A DNA stretch of 64,000 bases from an uncultured Lachnospiraceae bacterium. GTDB lineage: Bacteria; Bacillota; Clostridia; Lachnospirales; Lachnospiraceae. A model generated the notes under the pieces. That model ran no database searches, had not been told where the DNA came from, and worked only from the letters and a program-made list of their open reading frames with translations. A program made the position numbers and the translations under genes. The stretch spans positions 1-64,000 of the forward strand of contig CAJUFU010000003.1 of the NCBI GenBank assembly GCA_910585555.1, given 5' to 3'. Positions 8,561 to 15,816 of this stretch are shown piece by piece. Position 1 is the first letter of the stretch. Every line of letters starts with the position of its first letter.

Positions 8561-10264
8561 TTACGCCCCAAGCAACGTCTTTACCTGCTCTTCTTTCAGT
8601 AAAGTTCTGTTATTCTCAATATATTCCATCGCTTCCTGAAAGGGATTCTGGTATTTGAATACAATCTTAATCTTATTGTTTTCGTAGATATAAATCATTT
8701 CAATCAACGCTACAACAACCTCTCTGGTCAGCTTATCAATGTTCTTATACATAATAAAATTCTCGATAAACTGATTACTTCCACTTTGTCCCCTTTTCGC
8801 ATCATTGATTTTTTCCTGCAGCTCCCTTATTTTTTTCGTAGAATTTTCCTTTTGGTCTTCAAAACGTTTCTTTAATTCCAAATATTCTTCTTTAGAAATA
8901 ACACCGCTCTTCCAATCCGGATATAAATCCAAGGTCATTAACTCTATCTGCTTGACTTCATCCTTCACCTTTTCTATTTGTTTCTCCAGCCGAAAGGACT
9001 CTTTACTCACATTTGCATTCGCTTTAATAGAACGAATGGCATCTTCCATATCAACAGCCAGCGCAACCTGCGTCTGAATGGAGGACAAGACAATATTTTC
9101 CAGTTTATCAGCCCTTGTAGTGTGCCTGCTGCATGACGTTTTATCTACTTTCGTATGTGTTTTGCAGACATAATAAATATAGTCACCGTAGGAGTGGCGA
9201 TTTTCTTTCCTAGCCATACTTCTTCCACAATCACCACATGTGATATATCCGGAAAACAAATGTACCGTTGTCCTTGCAGGCGCTTTTCTTGTATTTCTAA
9301 GAAGTAAGTCCTGCACCGTTTCAAAATCTTCCTCACTGATAATCGGCTCATGCGTATTTTCCACAATAATCCAATCCTCTTTGTTCTGTCTCTGCGCAAT
9401 CTGTACTTTATAACTCTTTGTTTTTAACGTACCCTGAACAAGATTTCCAATATACATCTGGTTACCTAAAATGCGTCTGACCGAACTATCCGGCCATTTT
9501 CCCATACCAATATTTTCATATCTGTTCTTATATTTCAATCCATGTATTTTCTTATAGCATGAAGGGTTTGGCACGCCCATCGCATTTAACTTCTGTGAAA
9601 TAGACAGTATGCTCATACCCGAAATATACCACTGAAATATATCCCTTACGACTTCTGCCGCTTCTTCGTCAATTACAAGATGGTTATGATCTTCGGGGTC
9701 TTTTTGATAACCGTAACAGGCAAACGATCCTATATGTTTTCCCTGTTTGCGTTTCATATCCAGCGAACTGCGCACTTTATTGGATATATCTCTGCAATAT
9801 TCATCATTGATTAGATTCTTAAAGGGAACCATGATTGTATTCATGGTCTGAGGATTCTTCACGCTATCCAAATTATCTGTCACAGATATAAATCTGATAT
9901 CCAGAAGCGGGAAGATTTTTTCAATATACTGTCCAACGTCTATATAATTACGTCCAAACCTGGATAAATCTTTAACAATGACACAATTCACTTTTCCTTC
10001 TTTCATATCCTGCATCATACGGATAAAATCTGGTCTTTCAAAATTCGTGCCACTCCAGCCATCATCCACATATACGTCATATACAACAATATCCGGTTCT
10101 AAAGATATAAACTGATTCAATAATTCTTTCTGATTTACTACACTGTCACTTTCTTCTTTATCTCCATCTTCTCGTGATAAACGCAAATAAAGAGCAGCCT
10201 GCCAAATCTTATTTTTGTCAGACTGCTTTCTTTTTTTCACTTGAATATTATCCGCTTTTAACAT
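8561..10264 (-). CDS. Large serine recombinase (integrase/excisionase)
   Basis: A full-length 567-residue large serine recombinase. The catalytic resolvase domain has Ser30 in YLRLSREDG, DDGWSGTNFERP and the arginine motif DLSRFGRNYIDVG. A Recombinase domain follows (about 185-300). A zinc ribbon (CGDCGRSM ... YYVCKTH ... C) comes next, then a long coiled coil (about 405-490) and a C-terminal tail. Enzymes of this class join attP and attB with a short core and need a directionality factor to excise. It is the only recombinase in the element and almost certainly made the spoVAD insertion. It lies 0.12 kb after a small gene that may be its accessory factor. No frameshift or missing catalytic residue is seen, so it should be active. 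Confidence 0.95.
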   Translation of the reverse strand: MLKADNIQVKKRKQSDKNKIWQAALYLRLSREDGDKEESDSVVNQKELLNQFISLEPDIVVYDVYVDDGWSGTNFERPDFIRMMQDMKEGKVNCVIVKDLSRFGRNYIDVGQYIEKIFPLLDIRFISVTDNLDSVKNPQTMNTIMVPFKNLINDEYCRDISNKVRSSLDMKRKQGKHIGSFACYGYQKDPEDHNHLVIDEEAAEVVRDIFQWYISGMSILSISQKLNAMGVPNPSCYKKIHGLKYKNRYENIGMGKWPDSSVRRILGNQMYIGNLVQGTLKTKSYKVQIAQRQNKEDWIIVENTHEPIISEEDFETVQDLLLRNTRKAPARTTVHLFSGYITCGDCGRSMARKENRHSYGDYIYYVCKTHTKVDKTSCSRHTTRADKLENIVLSSIQTQVALAVDMEDAIRSIKANANVSKESFRLEKQIEKVKDEVKQIELMTLDLYPDWKSGVISKEEYLELKKRFEDQKENSTKKIRELQEKINDAKRGQSGSNQFIENFIMYKNIDKLTREVVVALIEMIYIYENNKIKIVFKYQNPFQEAMEYIENNRTLLKEEQVKTLLGA

Positions 10265-10385
10265 AGTACACCCTCCATTCTGTAATGAATGGCATACTAA
10301 ACTGATGTTCTACACAGTTTAACTATAGCACACCATCGTTTTACTAACAACAAGATGAAATTATTTTCTTTTGGTAATTTCTTCT

Positions 10386-10613
10386 TTACAATGATGCGAG
10401 AACCTCTTCCAGTCGATTCTGTAGTGTGATATCTGTATTCGCCCATTCTAACTCTACTTGATACCCATACATGTTAAAAGAGCGGGGACTTTCTACTCGT
10501 GACAAGTAATCCAGAGTCCGCTGTAATGGCGTTTTAGATGCATCAATATTCTCAATCTGCTTTTGCATACTGCTTTTTTCTTTTCCTGTCTGCTCCATTT
10601 TCCTTCTACCCAA
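10386..10613 (-). CDS. Small protein upstream of the recombinase
   Basis: A protein of 75 residues with a charged, helical N-terminal part (KMEQTGKEKSSMQKQIENID) and a conserved-looking end (FNMYGYQVELEWANTDITLQ, then NRLEEVLASL). The pattern of a short strand followed by a helix resembles TnpW-like small proteins of other recombinase elements, but I cannot assign it with certainty. A TTG start with GAGGTGAT upstream is best; a GTG three codons earlier (10622) is possible. It precedes the recombinase on the same strand, which makes it a candidate directionality factor. That is an inference from position and size only. Confidence 0.6.
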   Translation of the reverse strand: MGRRKMEQTGKEKSSMQKQIENIDASKTPLQRTLDYLSRVESPRSFNMYGYQVELEWANTDITLQNRLEEVLASL

Positions 10614-10810
10614 AATAATCACCTCGTATTTGTCATATTCTTTCCAATTTTGGGTAATTTATTCCCTATCATATCCGTCAATAAAAGTACACCTGCATAG
10701 ATATTCTCTTATTAACAGATATTATAGATATTTCTGATATTAGAATTCTCATTTTTGATATACTTATTTTATGTTATACTTATATAGAGCAATCATAAAA
10801 GGACGGTAAA

Positions 10811-10964
10811 ATGGTATTGGAAATATATTTGGATAACTGCTGTTACAACAGACCTTTTGATGACCAAAGCCAGATCCGGATTCAATAAGAAATTACTGAA
10901 CACGCCAATACCGGAAATAAAAATTGTTAATCCTATTGTTTTTGTAAATGAAATGGAGAAATGA
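10811..10964 (+). pseudogene. Remnant of a PIN-domain toxin gene
   Basis: The frame from the ATG encodes a PIN-type start (MVLEIYLDNCCYNRPFDDQS, which matches the usual ...YLDxCCxNRPFDD... pattern) and stops at 10888 after 25 residues. Immediately after, in another frame (10887-10964), comes a plausible C-terminal end (TPIPEIKIVNPIVFVNEMEK). The middle of the gene, about 100 residues with the remaining acidic residues, is missing. This is an internal deletion with frameshift. PIN toxins are ribonucleases normally paired with an antitoxin; the small gene starting 3 bp downstream would be the partner. Confidence 0.6.
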
Positions 10965-10966
10965 TT

Positions 10967-11143
10967 ATGAAAACAGATGCCGTCATTAAACAGGAAGGAA
11001 TAAGCGCGTTAATCTCTAAATTAGGTTATGTTGATGCGGAGAGATTTATCGTTTTGATCAACCGTGAACCTGTAATATTTCCCGTCACCTCCGGCATGAC
11101 AGAAAAATGGCTATCCTCTACCGCAAATGCAAATATGGGATAG
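10967..11143 (+). CDS. Small partner protein of the PIN remnant (probably truncated)
   Basis: A frame of 58 residues starting MKTDAVIKQEGISALISKLG, preceded by GGAG at 8 bases, and beginning just after the PIN remnant. The N-terminal part fits a small family often found beside PIN genes (KQEGxxxLxxxLGxVxAERFIxLINREP). In relatives the sequence after LINREP continues differently, so the last 20 residues here may be read from rearranged DNA and the gene is probably truncated. If expressed it would lack its toxin partner. Confidence 0.5.
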   Translation: MKTDAVIKQEGISALISKLGYVDAERFIVLINREPVIFPVTSGMTEKWLSSTANANMG

Positions 11144-11208
11144 CCTGTGTAACTTGTACTTCTTCACGATACGCCTTTACGCTGTTACATACTGCTTTCA
11201 TTCTCTCC

Positions 11209-11895
11209 TTACATACCTGTGGACAGAAACTGATTGATTGTGTCCATATCTATATTGAGGGGAATAACCTCTACCTCTATGCTGTTCTCGATGGTTTCCC
11301 CATCGGGCGTTTCTGCCGTGACGACAACCTTGTGAACTCCCAGCTTTTCAAAATAAACTGTTTTCTGCCATTCTGTTGCATTTTTTCTTTTAAGCGCAAT
11401 GGTGTCCTCCCCGCCGGATTCATAGTATGCCGTTATGGAAACCGCATCTGTTTCAAAATTCAAGGTTGCCGTCATCTCCGTTTCCGCATACACCTTAACC
11501 GTGCTGTACGCCGAATACAGATAAATCGTATACTCTGGCTCCTCAGCATCCGTTTCCGCTTTCGTTTCCATTTCCGGCTCTGTTCCTGCCTCCACTTTCA
11601 TTTCCGGCACCACTTCCGGCTCCATTTTGGATACGGGTTTCGGTTCCGCTGCGGCTTTCCATCTGTCATAAATACCGGAGACTGACAGACCGCTGACCGT
11701 GACAACCAACGCGATCACTGCCACGATTAAGGAATAAAGTGGAATCTTCGATCTACTGCTCTTCTCTGTATCGTCCTTTATCGCGTCCAGCTTTTCGTTG
11801 GTCTGCACGGTATTTTCAGCTATAGCACGGTTACTTTCGCTAATATCCTTTAAGGTACTTTGCAGTTCTTTATCCTGTTTTCTCTTTCTCCCCAC
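11209..11895 (-). CDS. Single-pass membrane protein with beta-rich outer domain
   Basis: A protein of about 229 residues, no family recognised. It has a cytoplasmic coiled-coil-like N-terminal part (KQDKELQSTLKDISESNRAIAENT), one membrane helix near residues 55-75 (IPLYSLIVAVIALVVTVSGL), a Pro/Glu-rich linker (about 85-120, KPVSKMEPEVVPEMKVEAGT) and a beta-strand-rich outer domain that looks Ig-like (VKVYAETEMTATLNFETDAV ... VVVTAETPDGETIENSIEVE). A GTG start with GGGAGG 8 bases upstream is preferred over GTG/ATG codons two to three codons earlier, which lie too close to that box. It is the first gene inside the element next to the 5' spoVAD junction. Its role is unknown. Confidence 0.7.
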   Translation of the reverse strand: MGRKRKQDKELQSTLKDISESNRAIAENTVQTNEKLDAIKDDTEKSSRSKIPLYSLIVAVIALVVTVSGLSVSGIYDRWKAAAEPKPVSKMEPEVVPEMKVEAGTEPEMETKAETDAEEPEYTIYLYSAYSTVKVYAETEMTATLNFETDAVSITAYYESGGEDTIALKRKNATEWQKTVYFEKLGVHKVVVTAETPDGETIENSIEVEVIPLNIDMDTINQFLSTGM

Positions 11896-11989
11896 AAACA
11901 TCACCTCCCAGACTTCAGCTTACCGCAAGATACCGATTTCCGCCTTACTGCTTTTGGGTAAATTATACCCTGCCTTGTCAACAGGCTTC

Positions 11990-12697
11990 TTATGCAATTT
12001 TACTGGGTTTGTGTAGAACCATCAACTTAGCATTAGCGCCATTTCCTTGATATGGTTCTATTCTACCAGTAGCGGGGGCCATGCAGGCTCCCATATTCAT
12101 GGAATCTTTAATCCCATAATCCACAATCTTGCCGATGGTAGCCCCTTCCATGACGGCGCACACCTGCTCTCCGGGCTTATCTGACAGAATAAAAGCACCG
12201 CTGCCCGTCACCGTCCAGGTAGCGGATTTCGGCCGTTGGTTGCCATAAGCCAAAGGAAAGCGAAATTCCTTCTCCGCACTGGCAAAATGACTGGAAGTGA
12301 TGCACCCGACTTTCTGGGCAAAAGCGCCTGCCACCGCCATACCTCCCATGGTAAGGGACAATCCGCAGGTTGAGCAGGCACCGTATAGACCCACATGGGG
12401 CACCTGATAACCGGCCAGACCGAAACTGCTGGCGATAGACTGTCCTAAGAGATCACCCGCAAAAACCATCTGCAGATCATTCTTTACCAATTTCGCCTTA
12501 CTAAGGGCAATCTCCAGCGCCTCCTTCTGCAGACTGCTCTCCGCATCCTCCCAGTTTTGTGCGCCGAACATATCATCATACCCCGCCTTATCAAACAGCT
12601 TTCCCATGGGTCCCTTCGCTTCCTTACTGCCCACAATGGACGCACTGCTGATGATATAGGGTTTACACGTAAACTGAAGACTTTGTTTTCCTAACAT
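11990..12697 (-). CDS. spoVAD: spoVAD 5' part (gene interrupted by the recombinase element)
   Basis: The first 208 codons encode the N-terminal part of SpoVAD: GPMGKLFDKAGYDDMFGAQN, FAGDLLGQSIASSFGLAGYQ, VGLYGACSTCGLSLTMGG, ITSSHFASAEKEFRFPLAYG, TVTGSGAFILSD and MNMGACMAP. At the core GCGGGGGC it departs from the family and runs for 27 more codons through element DNA (TGRIEPYQGNGANAKL and on). The start ATG has AAAGGAG 8 bases upstream, and a perfect sigma-G type promoter lies at 12762-12791. Joined to the 3' part, the protein would be 340 residues, matching the usual SpoVAD length of about 338. In this form the product lacks the C-terminal two fifths. Confidence 0.92.
   Translation of the reverse strand: MLGKQSLQFTCKPYIISSASIVGSKEAKGPMGKLFDKAGYDDMFGAQNWEDAESSLQKEALEIALSKAKLVKNDLQMVFAGDLLGQSIASSFGLAGYQVPHVGLYGACSTCGLSLTMGGMAVAGAFAQKVGCITSSHFASAEKEFRFPLAYGNQRPKSATWTVTGSGAFILSDKPGEQVCAVMEGATIGKIVDYGIKDSMNMGACMAPATGRIEPYQGNGANAKLMVLHKPSKIA
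12051..12079. other. Attachment site at the spoVAD 5' junction
   Basis: The element arm TATGGTTCTA (12051-12060), an 11-bp spacer, then the core GCGGGGGC (12072-12079), after which spoVAD coding sequence (…GCATG complement) continues. The arm is the exact complement of the arm at 6867-6876 and at the same distance from the core. A further TAGAACCAT copy lies at 12014-12022 inside the element. Confidence 0.85.
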
Positions 12698-12761
12698 GCC
12701 GCTATCTCCTTTGCTCCTATCGGACTGCGTATGGAACCGCCGTCACACCGATTTTTAGGGA

Positions 12762-12791
12762 TAGTATGCATGTTTTTTCTTATAATTATAC
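12762..12791 (-). promoter_or_regulatory. Sigma-G promoter of spoVAD
   Basis: On the minus strand GTATA (12787-12791) is followed by exactly 18 bases and CATACTA (12762-12768). This matches the known sigma-G consensus GHATR-N17/18-CATNHTA at every position. It lies 65 bp upstream of the spoVAD ATG, so forespore expression of spoVAD from its own locus is expected. Confidence 0.8.
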
Positions 12792-12802
12792 CATGTTTTC
12801 TC

Positions 12803-13474
12803 TCACGCACAGACCGGAATCATATCATATGCGATGTCCAGGCTCTCCTGACAGCAGACCGACACACAATAGCAATCGATTTCATCATATTCCTTCATAT
12901 GATAGTATCTGGCATCCACCTTATGCCGCACCCGGATTCTCTCATTCTCCTCATCCACATGGATTGCAAAATCCATAAGCGGCAACGACATGCCTCTGCC
13001 GGTAACTTTCATGAAGCTCTCCTTCATGGTCCAAATCCGGAACATCCTTTTGGTCTGCTCTTGTTCATCCGCTGCCGCATACAGCCAGTCCTGCTCTTCT
13101 TTCGCAAAGAAGCGATCCGCCACCTTAAGACGCCCCTGCTTCACATATTCGATATCATTTCCCACCGGCCTGTCCCCTATGCTGCAAATGGCATAATCCC
13201 CGGAATGGGACAAGGAAAAATGAATCTCCGGATGATACTTTAGGGCCGGCTTCCCCCAGTTTCCAATCTCATATTCAATGCTGCGCTCGCACAGTCCATA
13301 GACCTTCAGCGCATGATCTAACAAAATCCCTGCCCCCAGACTTCTGTTCTTATCTTTTTCATGTTTGAGAAGCGCCACTTTCTGCTGGCGGTAGGGCGAC
13401 AAAAGCGCAAGCTTCTCCCGAAACAATGCCTCGTTATCCAAACACCGCACATCCATATAGTACGTATAAATCAT
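12803..13474 (-). CDS. Sfp-type 4'-phosphopantetheinyl transferase
   Basis: A 223-residue enzyme that moves phosphopantetheine from CoA to a carrier-protein serine. The family motifs are all visible: NWGKPAL near residue 74, FSLSHSGDYAICSI near 87, the Mg-binding VGNDIEYV near 104 and the RIWTMKESFMKVTGRG motif near 145. The length is normal for the Sfp/Gsp class. No polyketide or peptide synthetase is in the window, so its carrier protein is elsewhere. It is 31 bp after the Suv3-like helicase gene, likely in the same transcript, and its 3' end is close to the spoVAD promoter. Confidence 0.92.
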   Translation of the reverse strand: MIYTYYMDVRCLDNEALFREKLALLSPYRQQKVALLKHEKDKNRSLGAGILLDHALKVYGLCERSIEYEIGNWGKPALKYHPEIHFSLSHSGDYAICSIGDRPVGNDIEYVKQGRLKVADRFFAKEEQDWLYAAADEQEQTKRMFRIWTMKESFMKVTGRGMSLPLMDFAIHVDEENERIRVRHKVDARYYHMKEYDEIDCYCVSVCCQESLDIAYDMIPVCA

Positions 13475-13505
13475 GACTAACCCCCTTGTCTATGGCAAGA
13501 TTCTT

Positions 13506-15539
13506 CTAACCTCTCCTGGCGCCTCCTATCCTGCCATAACAGCGCTCACAGACCGGATATGCATAATCCCACATGAGCGGTCTGCCGCAGATGCGGCAGC
13601 GTTTTTCAAACTGTCCTTTATCCTCCTTGAGCAGTTCTCCAATCTCATGCTGGGCCCACTCTCTGTTGACCGCCACCTCCTCTTTGTCAATGACCCAGGC
13701 CATTCTGGCGGAAAACTGTGTATACAGATCAAGCTGTTTATAATAGGATTCCAGGCCTTCCAGGGAGAAATCCTTGGGCAGCATGGGACAGTTTTGCTGT
13801 TTCTCCGGCCTTTCACAGTAACGCAGCCACAACTGCAGCACGTCTTTGTCCTTCACATCGAAAGGGCAGGTGATCAGGGTAAGCACCAGCTTCCTGTCAT
13901 CCATATATTGAATTTTTTTCCTGTAATTCTTAAGGTATCTATACTTATTAACACTCTCCGCCATGGATATTTTGTCATACATGGGAAGGTTCCGCGTCTT
14001 CTCCCAGGCGGTTATGACCTCATCCAGTTCCAGATCGATATCCAGCAGCACTTCCGGAAACCCTATTCTGGCTCTCTTTAAGGGATAGTAGGGTTCCGCC
14101 AGCTTCTTCCCCACATATTCCATATCCACAGCCGACTGTACATACCCCACATCATAATAGCCATATCGGCCTGCTCTGCCCGCGATCTGCCTGATCTCCT
14201 CCGAAAGCAGTCTGCGCATACCCACGCCGTCAAACTTTGTGGTGCTCATGAAAACAATCCGCCGGATGGGCAGATTGATACCCATTCCGATAGCGTCTGT
14301 GGCCACCACCACCTGGTTATAGCCTTCTGTAAAGAGCCGTACCTGCTCCTGCCTGGTCTGGGGCGGCAGATTGCCGTAAATAACACTGGCTTTTATTCCC
14401 CGGCTTTCCAGTTCCGCCGCAATCGCCAATACATTTTTCTTGGAAAAGGCAATCAGGGCATCGCCCTTTTCCACATCCTTATGCATATCATACCGTTTGG
14501 GTATAAATTCCAGTCTGGTATTGCGTTCGTGGGTGACAATCTCATACGTATCCCCGCACCGCTCTATCATCTTTACCAGCAAATCCTTTGCCGTAACGGA
14601 ACTGCACACATGAACCTCTTTCGCCCGGATACCGAGAATCGCTCTGGTCCAATAACTGCCCCGGTTCTCGTCCGCCATCATCTGGGCCTCGTCAATCACG
14701 GCAATATCATATACTTCCCGGATATTTAAAATCTCTACCGTGGAAGCCTGTACAAAACTGCCCGGTGTAAGGATTGTCTCCTCACCGGTGATCATATTAC
14801 AAGGAATCCCCGACGCCATCATACGGTCATAGACTTCCAGGGCCAAAAGCCGAAGCGGCCCCAGATAGATACCGCTGTAGGCCTGTCTGAGTCTCTGCAG
14901 GGCCTGGTAGGTCTTGCCGCTGTTGGTGGGACCGATATGCAGGACGAAATGCCGTTTCATACCCCTGGCCTCCGGATACTGTTTCTCCGGTTCCGCCTCC
15001 ATCAGCTCCTCAATCCTTTGCCCCACCAGATACTGCATATAGTCTTCCTTGTATATTTCATAGAGAGACTTCTTCTGCAAGAGCACTGCTGTCTTCTCCA
15101 TGGCCGCAATATCCTCCGGTACAGCCCCGGGCGCCATTTTTTTCAGGAAAGAAATATCCAGCTTGATCAACAGCCTGACAATCCGCCGGTATCTCTTAAG
15201 CCATGACACATCCCGCACCACCACCGTGTAACCGACGAGGGCAGTCTTCTTGTGCAGTTCCTTCATATCTGCCAGCACCTGGTGATTCTCCTGCTTTTTC
15301 TTGCGGGCAATACGGCGTTCCAACTGCCCCAGCTGTTTTCCAATCCCTCTGATACACCGGCGGTCAGGCTCCAGTGTAAATTGTAAGAAAGCCTTTTCAT
15401 AAACTTTCCAAAGGGGTTCTGAGATTGTTTCTTTTATATTGCTATCTTTTTTCTCTTCCGGGCCGTCTTTGTAAGGCGCCTTCGCCGCCTCTGTCTCCCC
15501 GGTACTTTTTACTTCTGCTGCCTTCTTTTTATCCTGCAT
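13506..15539 (-). CDS. Suv3-like DExH RNA helicase
   Basis: A 677-residue superfamily-2 helicase. Walker A is GPTNSGKT (203-210), the form diagnostic of the Suv3/SUPV3L1 family; motif II is DEAQ (283-286), motif III is SSVTAKDL and motif VI is QIAGRAGRYG. A Suv3-type region follows (about 510-640), then a C-terminal zinc ribbon (CRICGRPL ... YPVCERCYGR). The N-terminal 170 residues are Lys/Glu-rich and helical. Suv3 acts in the mitochondrial RNA degradosome; clostridial relatives are annotated only as helicase-related and their partner nuclease is unknown. The start is the ATG of MQDKKKAAEV. It begins a minus-strand unit that continues into the phosphopantetheinyl transferase gene. Confidence 0.88.
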   Translation of the reverse strand: MQDKKKAAEVKSTGETEAAKAPYKDGPEEKKDSNIKETISEPLWKVYEKAFLQFTLEPDRRCIRGIGKQLGQLERRIARKKKQENHQVLADMKELHKKTALVGYTVVVRDVSWLKRYRRIVRLLIKLDISFLKKMAPGAVPEDIAAMEKTAVLLQKKSLYEIYKEDYMQYLVGQRIEELMEAEPEKQYPEARGMKRHFVLHIGPTNSGKTYQALQRLRQAYSGIYLGPLRLLALEVYDRMMASGIPCNMITGEETILTPGSFVQASTVEILNIREVYDIAVIDEAQMMADENRGSYWTRAILGIRAKEVHVCSSVTAKDLLVKMIERCGDTYEIVTHERNTRLEFIPKRYDMHKDVEKGDALIAFSKKNVLAIAAELESRGIKASVIYGNLPPQTRQEQVRLFTEGYNQVVVATDAIGMGINLPIRRIVFMSTTKFDGVGMRRLLSEEIRQIAGRAGRYGYYDVGYVQSAVDMEYVGKKLAEPYYPLKRARIGFPEVLLDIDLELDEVITAWEKTRNLPMYDKISMAESVNKYRYLKNYRKKIQYMDDRKLVLTLITCPFDVKDKDVLQLWLRYCERPEKQQNCPMLPKDFSLEGLESYYKQLDLYTQFSARMAWVIDKEEVAVNREWAQHEIGELLKEDKGQFEKRCRICGRPLMWDYAYPVCERCYGRIGGARRG

Positions 15540-15816
15540 GATTGCACTCTTTTCCTATCTTCATTTCTTTTTCTGCGGCAAAAGCCTTTTCGCTGGCAAA
15601 CTCTTTCATAAGCTTATCTTTCTTCTTATCATAGCATACTATCTCTCCGCCTGCAAAAAAGAGTATAAACCTGCAAAAAGAACACGAAATAAAATTGATT
15701 TTACCATGATATTGTTCTAAAATAGAAGTGAATTCTGAAAGAAATATTCTTTACGGAATCTGGTTGGGGAACTGGTCGTTTTAAATTAGGATAATCATAG
15801 AAAATAGGGGTGTCTG

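Larger units (their letters stand above)
6848..12079 (-). mobile_element. 5.2-kb serine-recombinase element inserted in spoVAD
   Basis: The element is bounded by two copies of the 8-bp core GCGGGGGC (6848-6855 and 12072-12079). Removing one core plus everything between (5,224 bp) joins the two spoVAD pieces in frame and restores the family motif MAPAAADTI. It carries a large serine recombinase, an AlbA_2/wHTH protein, a small protein before the recombinase, a membrane protein and a decayed PIN toxin module. No replication, conjugation or phage structural genes are present, so it resembles a minimal integrative element or a shrunken skin-like element. The host gene is split between MAP and AAAD, at a highly conserved coding site. 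Composition is more AT-rich than the flanking chromosome. Confidence 0.9.

Noticed and set aside
11107..11685. A long plus-strand frame opposite the element's membrane protein
   Set aside because: Low-complexity His/Arg/Phe-rich translation typical of the antisense of a Glu/Pro/Lys-rich protein; no ribosome binding site.
6454..12697. The two spoVAD parts as two independent genes or an assembly error
   Set aside because: Both end at the same 8-bp core in matching frames, the ends carry perfect symmetric arms, and a serine recombinase lies between, so a site-specific insertion explains all of it.
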